DNA of 13,781 nucleotides from CADCWF01 sp903864575 (GTDB taxonomy: Bacteria > Chloroflexota > Chloroflexia > Thermomicrobiales > UBA6265): positions 1-13,781 of the forward strand of contig JBEIRG010000068.1 of assembly GCA_040376155.1 (NCBI GenBank), given 5' to 3'. Every line of letters starts with the position of its first letter. Position 1 is the stretch's first letter. A program made the position numbers and the translations under genes. Below are positions 7,258 to 13,781 of this stretch, one piece after another. The notes beneath the pieces are model-generated. The model did no database searches. It was not told the DNA's origin and saw only the letters and a list, made by a program, of their open reading frames with translations.

Positions 7258-7418
7258 GGGAACCAAGCCTTGTGCGAACGCGGGCCCTTCAGACCCGCGT
7301 TCGTCGTGTCCGATCCCACGGACAGCTACAGGGGTGGCGGTTCCAGTCCCGGTTGGATGCACTCCCCCGTGACAACTGGCGACGCCACCCCGCCCCAGCG
7401 AGGAGGCGCCGGCCGACC
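7258..7418 (+). promoter_or_regulatory. Structured RNA leader upstream of nusA (three stem-loops)
   Basis: Three consecutive stem-loops can be read directly. P1: 7275-7284 pairs with 7294-7303, 10 bp perfect, 9-nt loop. P2: TGTCCG (7307-7312) pairs with CGGACA (7319-7324), 6 bp, 6-nt loop. P3: GGGGTGGCG (7331-7339) pairs with CGCCACCCC (7383-7391), 9 bp, enclosing a 3x3 internal loop and then CCAGT (7343-7347) with ACTGG (7375-7379). The nusA Shine-Dalgarno AGGAGG starts 9 nt after P3. The region is open in the nusA frame but would give an extremely Arg-rich peptide unlike any NusA N-terminus, so it is more likely untranslated. NusA-dependent autoregulation at the operon head is known in E. 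coli; a similar role here is inference. P1 could instead be the 3' end of the hxpB transcript, although no U-run follows it. Confidence 0.5.
7401..7406 (+). promoter_or_regulatory. Shine-Dalgarno AGGAGG of nusA
   Basis: This AGGAGG matches the anti-SD closely. It lies 12 nt before the AGG codon at 7419 that aligns with the expected NusA initiator. It argues that initiation occurs downstream of 7406, not at the in-frame TTG (7353) or ATGs (7242, 7203) upstream. No ATG, GTG, TTG or CTG occurs in frame at suitable spacing. Confidence 0.65.
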
Positions 7419-8759
7419 AGGAAGAGCGATTTCTACACCGCCATCGCGCAGATCGCCGCCGAGCGCGGCATTCCCAAGGAGGCCGTGCTCTCCTCCGTGG
7501 AGCATGCGCTGAAGACGGTTTACCGCAAGATGGCCAACACCGAGGAAGAGGTCGAAATCGACATCGAGCCGACCTCCGGCGGCATGCGGGTGTTCGTCAT
7601 CAAGCGCATCGTCGACGCCATCGAGGACCCGGTGAACGACATTACCGTGGCGGACGCACGCGCCTATCTCGCCACGCCGCAAGTGGGGGAAATCCTCAAG
7701 ATCGAGAAGACGCCGGAGAACTTTGGCCGGATCGCCGCGCAGACCGCCAAGCAGGTCGTGCTGCAGCGCATCCGCGACTACGAGCGGGATACGGTCTACG
7801 ACGAGTTCCACGACAAGCAGGGTGAGCTGATGAACGGAACCGTGCAGCGGGCCGATTCGCGCGCCGTGATCGTGGAACTCGGCAAGGCCGAGGCTGTCAT
7901 GCCGGCCCGTGAGCAAGTGCCCAACGAGCGATACCGCACCGGACAGCGGGTGAAGGTGTTGCTGGTCGAAGTCAACAAGGACCAGCGCGGCCCGCAGTTG
8001 ATCGTCTCCCGCAGCCACCCGGATCTCATCAAGCGGCTGTTCGAGGCCGAAGTGCCGGAGATTTTCTCCGGCGCGGTCGAGATCATGGCGGTCGCTCGCG
8101 AGGCCGGGCTGCGCTCCAAGGTGGCCGTCGCGGCCCGGCAGGAGCGGGTCGATCCCGTTGGCGCATGCGTCGGTGTGCGCGGCGTGCGCATCCAGAACAT
8201 CGTCAACGAGTTGTACGGCGAGAAGATCGACGTGATCGAATGGTCGCCGGACACCGCCCAGTTCATCTCCAACGCGCTGTCGCCGGCGAAGCCGAGCAAT
8301 GTGACGCTGGACGAGGTGAACCATGTCGCGACGGTGATCGTGCCGTCGGAGCAGATGTCGCTCGCGATCGGCAAGGAAGGGCAGAACGCCCGGTTGGCGC
8401 ACAAGCTGACCACCTGGAGGATCGACATCAAGGACCCGGCCTCGCTCATGGAGGCGGGGGTCGATGTGATCCGGCAGGCGCGTGCGGCGGTCGATGCCGC
8501 GCCAAACGATCTCGGCATGTGGCAGGGCCGCCAGCCGCGGCTGGTCAACTCCGAGGGCATGATCGATGTCCGCGGGCGGCTCTACGGCCCGCTCGATCCC
8601 AGCCTCATCAAGATGAGCGTGGACGTCGACATTATTGGTGACGCCATCGAGGTGCTGTACAACCGCGAACTGCGAGCGCGGTTCGATGTCGAGAGCGGGG
8701 GCGCCCTGCCGCTCGACGATGACGCCGCGTTCGCCCCGGCTTCCGCCGGGTCGAACTAG
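7419..8759 (+). CDS. nusA: Transcription termination/antitermination factor NusA (start codon anomalous)
   Basis: NusA binds RNA polymerase and nascent RNA, controlling pausing, termination and antitermination. From position 7419 the product is 446 aa. An N-terminal polymerase-binding domain (KSDFYTAIAQIAAERGIPKEAV onwards, about residues 1-125) is followed by an S1 domain (about 135-199), KH1 with GVRG at 252-255, and KH2 with GKEG at 318-321. A tail of about 100 residues follows, unlike the acidic repeats of E. coli. The expected initiator codon reads AGG, not ATG; one T-to-G change would restore MKSDFYTA, the usual NusA beginning. The nearest in-frame canonical start is TTG at 7353, which would add 22 Arg-rich residues with a poor RBS and read through the leader stem-loops. 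I place the 5' end at the conserved residue. It heads the operon continuing to ribF; rnpM starts 25 nt after its stop. Confidence 0.88.
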   Translation, partial: RKSDFYTAIAQIAAERGIPKEAVLSSVEHALKTVYRKMANTEEEVEIDIEPTSGGMRVFVIKRIVDAIEDPVNDITVADARAYLATPQVGEILKIEKTPENFGRIAAQTAKQVVLQRIRDYERDTVYDEFHDKQGELMNGTVQRADSRAVIVELGKAEAVMPAREQVPNERYRTGQRVKVLLVEVNKDQRGPQLIVSRSHPDLIKRLFEAEVPEIFSGAVEIMAVAREAGLRSKVAVAARQERVDPVGACVGVRGVRIQNIVNELYGEKIDVIEWSPDTAQFISNALSPAKPSNVTLDEVNHVATVIVPSEQMSLAIGKEGQNARLAHKLTTWRIDIKDPASLMEAGVDVIRQARAAVDAAPNDLGMWQGRQPRLVNSEGMIDVRGRLYGPLDPSLIKMSVDVDIIGDAIEVLYNRELRARFDVESGGALPLDDDAAFAPASAGSN

Positions 8760-8784
8760 CGCAAGGACGAAGGAGCACGGGCCG

Positions 8785-9154
8785 ATGAGCGCAGACGGAA
8801 CCACCGCGGGCCGGAAACCCGCCGGCGGAGCCCCGTCCGGCGCGGGCAAGGGACCACGGCCAAAGCACGTTCCGCAACGCATGTGCATCGCCTGCAGGAG
8901 CCACGACGCCAAGCGGGGATTGCACAGGATCGTTCGCACACCGGAAGGGCCGGTGGACCTCGATCCGGGCGGAAAGCGGAACGGGCGGGGAGCCTACCTT
9001 TGTGGATCGGCCGCCTGCTGGGACAAGGCCCTGACCACGGGTCTGCTCGCGCGGGCGCTCAAGACAGACATACAACCGCACACCGCTGCCGCGCTGCGGC
9101 AATTTGCCGCCTCCCTCGCGGAGCGCGCGGCGGCAACTCAGGAGGTTCAGATCG

Positions 9155-9183
<29 letters not shown>
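8785..9183 (+). CDS. rnpM: RNase P modulator RnpM (YlxR family)
   Basis: This 132-aa protein contains the YlxR core: RMCIACRS (Cys34, Cys37), the RIVRTPEGPVDLDP strand pair and GKRNGRGAYLC (Gly67-Arg68-Gly69-Ala70, Cys73). YlxR binds RNA; in B. subtilis it was shown to bind the RNase P RNA and reduce its activity, hence RnpM. The first 30 residues are a Gly/Pro/Lys-rich, probably disordered extension, and the C-terminal 50 residues are Ala-rich and helical, so it is longer than the usual 90 or so residues. The ATG at 8785 has AAGGAG 9 nt upstream. The gene lies between nusA and infB, its standard place, and its last 29 nt overlap infB in another frame. Confidence 0.9.
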
Positions 9184-11080
<1,897 letters not shown>

Positions 11081-11088
11081 ACGGGAGA

Positions 11089-11132
11089 TCGGCCGGCGCG
11101 CGGCGGGACCGTTTCCCGCGAGCGCCGGCCGA
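11089..11132 (+). promoter_or_regulatory. Intercistronic stem-loop between infB and rbfA
   Basis: TCGGCCGGCGC (11089-11099) pairs perfectly with GCGCCGGCCGA (11122-11132), 11 bp. Inside it GCGGGA (11103-11108) pairs with TCCCGC (11114-11119) over a 5-nt loop, giving 17 bp with a small 3x2 internal loop. It begins 9 nt after the infB stop. No U-run follows (CTCCCTGTTCC), so it may be a partial terminator, an RNA processing site or an mRNA-stability barrier that sets infB against rbfA levels. Function is inference; the fold is plainly visible. Confidence 0.6.
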
Positions 11133-11142
11133 CTCCCTGTTC

Positions 11143-11158
11143 CGGGACTGCGGGACTG
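11143..11158 (+). repeat. Tandem 8-bp duplication next to the rbfA RBS
   Basis: CGGGACTG occurs twice head-to-tail at 11143-11150 and 11151-11158, directly abutting the rbfA Shine-Dalgarno GGAGG (11158-11162). It looks like a small slippage duplication in a non-coding spacer. Confidence 0.7.
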
Positions 11159-11167
11159 GAGGACGGC

Positions 11168-11557
11168 ATGAGCCGACGTACGCTGCAGGTCGGTGAGCTG
11201 CTCCGCGAGGAGCTGACCGACATCATCCGGCGCGAGGTCAAGGACCCGCGCCTCGGGTTTTGGTCCATCACCGGGGTCGAGGTTCCTCCCGACCTGCGGA
11301 CTGCTCGCGTCTTCGTGAGCGTGCTCGGGACCGACGAGGAACGAACGTCGACGCTCGCCGCGCTGACCGGCGCGTCCGGCTTCATTCGGCACCATCTCAA
11401 GCCGCGGTTGCGGATGCGGCATATTCCGGAACTGGAGTTCCGGGACGATCGCTCGATGGAACATGCCGATCAGATCGGCCGCGCGTTGCGCGAACTCGCG
11501 GAACAGGAGAAATCCCGCGGGACTCAGGACCGGACCACGATGGAGGACGAACGTTGA
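11168..11557 (+). CDS. rbfA: 30S ribosome-binding factor RbfA
   Basis: This 129-aa protein is a KH-type cold-shock factor that binds immature 30S subunits near the 5' helix of 16S rRNA and supports late maturation. Recognisable segments are RRTLQVGELLREELTDII at the N-terminus, VKDPRLGFWSITGVEVPPDL and ARVFVSVLG in the core, and FIRHHLKPRLRMRHIPELEF, which includes the conserved RLRxRxxPEL. The C-terminal 20 residues are charged and poorly conserved. Length is normal. The ATG at 11168 follows GGAGG (11158-11162) with 5-nt spacing. Its stop overlaps the TTG start of the next gene (TTGA), so the two are coupled. Confidence 0.94.
   Translation: MSRRTLQVGELLREELTDIIRREVKDPRLGFWSITGVEVPPDLRTARVFVSVLGTDEERTSTLAALTGASGFIRHHLKPRLRMRHIPELEFRDDRSMEHADQIGRALRELAEQEKSRGTQDRTTMEDER
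11542..11546 (+). promoter_or_regulatory. Shine-Dalgarno that fixes the TTG start of nrnA
   Basis: GGAGG lies 7 nt before the TTG at 11554, within the end of rbfA. No ATG or GTG is available in frame nearby, and the TTG overlaps the rbfA stop as TTGA, so this RBS decides the start. Confidence 0.75.
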
Positions 11558-12567
11558 GCTGGACGATCGACCCGGCCGCCGCGGCCGCCGCCCTGGAAAC
11601 CCTTCGCGGGGCGAAAACCGTGCTGATGCCGACGCACCAGAACGTCGACGCTGATGGCCTCTCCTCTCCACTGGCGATGCGCCATGCGCTCGCGCAGGTG
11701 GGGGTCGACGCCTATCCGGTGATTACCGATGGCGACTTTCCCTCCAACCTGAAGTTCCTTCCCGGCAGCGACAAGGTGCTCGTTTATGGCCGGGATGAAC
11801 TCCCTGCCTACGACATGCTCTGCCTGATCGATTGCGCCGACCGCAAGCGTCTCGGGGCATTCGTGAAGGACGATCCGAGCCGTCTCGATGGCAGCGTGCC
11901 GATCGTCAACATCGACCATCACAAGACCAACGACCGCTTCGGCGTGGTCAACATCGTGGAGCCGGACGCGTCGTCCGCGGGCGAGATCGTGGCCGAAGTG
12001 CTGCGGCTGTGGGGCACCAACACGACGACGGACATCGCCAAGTGCCTGCTTTCCGGCATCTACGGCGATACTCTCGGTCTGCGAACTCCCAGCACGACGC
12101 CCCAGACCCTGCGCACCGTCGCGGACCTGATGGAAACCGGCGCGGACCTCGAGCCGGTGGTCGACTGGCTCTTCCGGCTGAAGCCGCGATCCACCCTCTG
12201 CCTTTGGCGGCACGCGCTCGACAACATCAACTGGGCCGGTCCGATCATCTGGACGGAGATGACCCGTGACGGCTTCGAGCAGTGCGGAGCGGAGATGGCC
12301 GAGGCGGAGGGGATCGTGAACTTCCTCTCCGGCACGCAGGGTTCCCGCGTTGCCGTCATCCTCTACCAGGATGAGGACCGGCAGGGCTGGCGCGTCAGCC
12401 TCCGCAGCCTCGAAAAGACCGTGGACGTTGCCTCCATCGCCAAGAACTTCGGCGGCGGGGGGCACCCGCTTGCGGCCGGTGCCCACCTCGAAGGCGGTCC
12501 CGCCGAGCGTGCCGAGTTCATCGCCCGCGTGGCCGAGTTGGTCGCCGCGGCCCCGGCCGGGAGATAA
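11554..12567 (+). CDS. nrnA: DHH/DHHA1 phosphoesterase, NrnA-like oligoribonuclease / pAp phosphatase
   Basis: This 337-aa Mn-dependent enzyme family degrades 2-5-mer nano-RNAs and removes phosphate from pAp. Motif I is HQNVDADG (His28, Asp32, Asp34), motif II LIDCAD (Asp93), motif III DHH at 121-123 in NIDHHKTND, motif IV GIYGDTLG, and the C-terminal DHHA1 domain has GGGGHPLAAG with His304. All the metal and substrate residues expected for the family are present. Translation starts at a TTG (11554) overlapping the rbfA stop, with a good RBS. The order rbfA-nrnA-truB is common in Gram-positive-type genomes. A cyclic-di-AMP/pApA phosphodiesterase role is possible for some relatives, but the stand-alone DHH-DHHA1 form and position favour NrnA. 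Confidence 0.9.
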   Translation: MSWTIDPAAAAAALETLRGAKTVLMPTHQNVDADGLSSPLAMRHALAQVGVDAYPVITDGDFPSNLKFLPGSDKVLVYGRDELPAYDMLCLIDCADRKRLGAFVKDDPSRLDGSVPIVNIDHHKTNDRFGVVNIVEPDASSAGEIVAEVLRLWGTNTTTDIAKCLLSGIYGDTLGLRTPSTTPQTLRTVADLMETGADLEPVVDWLFRLKPRSTLCLWRHALDNINWAGPIIWTEMTRDGFEQCGAEMAEAEGIVNFLSGTQGSRVAVILYQDEDRQGWRVSLRSLEKTVDVASIAKNFGGGGHPLAAGAHLEGGPAERAEFIARVAELVAAAPAGR

Positions 12568-12573
12568 GGCCGC

Positions 12574-13482
12574 ATGAGCGCTGGCGCGCGCCCCGCATTG
12601 GACGGCTATCTCGTCATCGACAAACCGGCGGGATGGACCAGTTTCGACGTGGTGGCGCGGGCCCGGCGAATTCTCGGCGAGAAGAAGGTCGGCCATGCCG
12701 GGACCCTCGATCCCGCCGCCACCGGAGTGCTGCCGCTGGCGGTTGGCAACGCGACCAAGACGCTCGAATACCTTGCAAACGCCGGCAAGAGTTACCTTGC
12801 GGAAGTGACCTTCGGCGTGGAGACCGACAGCCACGACATCGATGGGGTCGTGACATCCCGTCGTGATGCGTCACACCTGACCCGTGAGGGGGTTGAGCAG
12901 GCGCTTGCCGGCTTTCGCGGGGAGATCAGCCAGATTCCGCCGATGCACAGCGCCATCAAGATCGGCGGCCGGAAACTCTACGAGCTTGCCCGTCGCGGCG
13001 AGGAGATCGAGCGGGCGCCGCGGCCGGTCGTGATGCATCGGCTGGATCTGGTTGACTGGACACCCCCGGTGGCGACGGTCTGGGTGGACTGCTCCAAGGG
13101 AACCTACATCCGGTCTCTGGCGCGGGATCTCGGTGAGACCGCCGGGACCGGAGCGTTCATGAGCAACCTCGTACGCTACCGAACAGGGCCGTTCCATCTC
13201 TGCGAGGCAGTGACGATGCAGGATCTCGCGGAGCGGGACCTCCCCTGGGAGTGGCCGGAACTGTCCGCTCATCCGGATGCCGTCGTGCTGGACCTGCCCG
13301 CCCTGCTGTTGGGCGAACTGGAAACCCTCCACTGGAGACAGGGCAAGCCGATCCTCGCCGTCGATCCGGCGGCTGGCGATTGCCGTGCCTACTCCCAGGC
13401 GGGAGAATGGCTCGGCATCGGGCGGGCAGACGAGACGGGGCGGGCCTGGCGGCCGGCCAAGGTGATCGGGAGCGCATCGTGA
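12574..13482 (+). CDS. truB: tRNA pseudouridine(55) synthase TruB
   Basis: This 302-aa enzyme isomerises U55 in the T-loop of tRNAs to pseudouridine. The N-terminus DGYLVIDKPAGWTSFDVV and the catalytic segment KVGHAGTLDPAATGVL are diagnostic; Asp46 is the nucleophile (Asp48 in E. coli). IPPMHSAIKIGGRKLYELAR and VDCSKGTYIRSLARDLG are the other family motifs. A C-terminal region of about 65 residues (LDLPALLLGELETLHWRQG onwards) forms a small PUA-like RNA-binding domain. The ATG at 12574 lies 6 nt after the nrnA stop, with GGGAG at 12559-12563. The stop overlaps the ribF start (GTGA). Confidence 0.95.
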   Translation: MSAGARPALDGYLVIDKPAGWTSFDVVARARRILGEKKVGHAGTLDPAATGVLPLAVGNATKTLEYLANAGKSYLAEVTFGVETDSHDIDGVVTSRRDASHLTREGVEQALAGFRGEISQIPPMHSAIKIGGRKLYELARRGEEIERAPRPVVMHRLDLVDWTPPVATVWVDCSKGTYIRSLARDLGETAGTGAFMSNLVRYRTGPFHLCEAVTMQDLAERDLPWEWPELSAHPDAVVLDLPALLLGELETLHWRQGKPILAVDPAAGDCRAYSQAGEWLGIGRADETGRAWRPAKVIGSAS

Positions 13483-13781
13483 GCGTTGAGCGCGGGCGGA
13501 GGAGCGTGGCGACCATCGGGGCCTTCGATGGCGTCCATCTCGGCCACCAGTATCTCGTCGGTCTGGTGCGGGAGCGGGCGCGAGCGCGTGGCGCGGAGGC
13601 GCTGGTCGTCACGTTCGAGCCGCCACCGATGAAGGTCCTCCATCCGGACCGGTTCATGGGCCGGCTCTGCACCCCGGAACAGAAGACCGCGTCCCTGCTG
13701 GCGGCGGGCGCCGATCGGGTCCGGGTGATCCCATTCACCCCCGAGACCGCCGCGCTCTCCCCCGAGGAGTTCATGACGCGG
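13479..13781 (+). CDS. ribF: Bifunctional riboflavin kinase/FAD synthetase RibF, N-terminal part (3' end outside window)
   Basis: The frame is open from GTG 13479 to the window edge, 101 residues. The GTG overlaps the truB stop (GTGA) and has GGGAG at 13468-13472, 6 nt upstream. VATIGAFDGVHLGHQ contains the HxGH nucleotidyltransferase motif (His20-Leu-Gly-His23) of the FAD synthetase domain, which adenylates FMN; the C-terminal riboflavin kinase domain would lie beyond the window. The following strand reads FEPPPMKVLHP, where family members usually have FxPHP, so His is replaced by Pro49. RLCTPEQK is the usual next conserved segment. truB-ribF adjacency is widespread. Confidence 0.92.
   Translation, partial: MSVERGRRSVATIGAFDGVHLGHQYLVGLVRERARARGAEALVVTFEPPPMKVLHPDRFMGRLCTPEQKTASLLAAGADRVRVIPFTPETAALSPEEFMTR

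Noticed and set aside
7331..7400. tRNA or tRNA-like element before nusA (GGTTCCAGTCCC resembles a T-arm)
   Set aside because: The pairing pattern does not make a cloverleaf, there is no anticodon arm of correct spacing and no CCA end.
7353..7418. TTG at 7353 (or ATG at 7242 or 7203) as the real nusA start
   Set aside because: Each adds Arg-rich sequence unlike NusA, reads through strong stem-loops, lacks a good RBS, and ignores the AGGAGG at 7401. Kept only as a fallback if 7419 is truly AGG.
7326..8939. 537-aa minus-strand open frame opposite nusA and rnpM
   Set aside because: It is antisense to unmistakable NusA and YlxR coding sequence; composition is typical of a mirror frame.
11524..12834. 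436-aa minus-strand open frame opposite nrnA and truB
   Set aside because: It is antisense to clear DHH and TruB motifs, with no family resemblance of its own.

Overview
This is a visibly G+C-rich bacterial window with tightly packed genes. The best guess for the host is a member of the Chloroflexota, perhaps Thermomicrobia-like. This rests on the gene order nusA-ylxR-infB-rbfA-nrnA-truB-ribF, a short IF-2 of 641 aa (actinobacterial IF-2 is usually much longer), and a heme A synthase of the Bacillus CtaA type. The taxonomy is inference only; no rRNA or tRNA gene is present to settle it.

Left block (1-5300, + strand): the end of a cell-surface glycan cluster. In order it holds the C-terminus of a SAM methyltransferase, a 74-aa single-helix membrane protein, a GDP-mannose 4,6-dehydratase (Gmd), a second Gmd-like protein that lacks the catalytic Glu, an 810-aa YfhO-type polytopic GT-C-like membrane protein, and a 129-aa single-helix membrane protein. 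Stops and starts touch or overlap (ATGA, ATGA, TGATG), so this reads as one translationally coupled operon. It probably makes a 6-deoxyhexose nucleotide sugar and places a sugar on the outer face of the membrane.

Middle block (5301-6483): a convergent junction with two stem-loops, then a heme A synthase (CtaA/COX15) on the minus strand with all four haem-ligand histidines and both cysteine pairs. A short divergent intergenic region follows.

Right block (6484-13781, + strand): an HxpB/YniC-like HAD phosphatase, then a 257-bp non-coding stretch, then the transcription/translation operon nusA, rnpM (ylxR), infB, rbfA, nrnA, truB and the start of ribF. These genes link transcription elongation, RNase P modulation, initiation factor 2, 30S maturation, nano-RNA/pAp turnover, tRNA pseudouridine-55 formation and FMN/FAD synthesis. 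No rimP gene is visible in front of nusA.

The most interesting signals are in the non-coding parts. The region before nusA can fold into three consecutive stem-loops ending just before a strong Shine-Dalgarno. The conserved NusA N-terminus that follows has AGG where an ATG is expected. A second strong stem-loop separates infB from rbfA. In the glycan block, an in-frame GGACAT microsatellite sits in the second Gmd-like gene. No CRISPR array, insertion sequence, tRNA or rRNA was seen.
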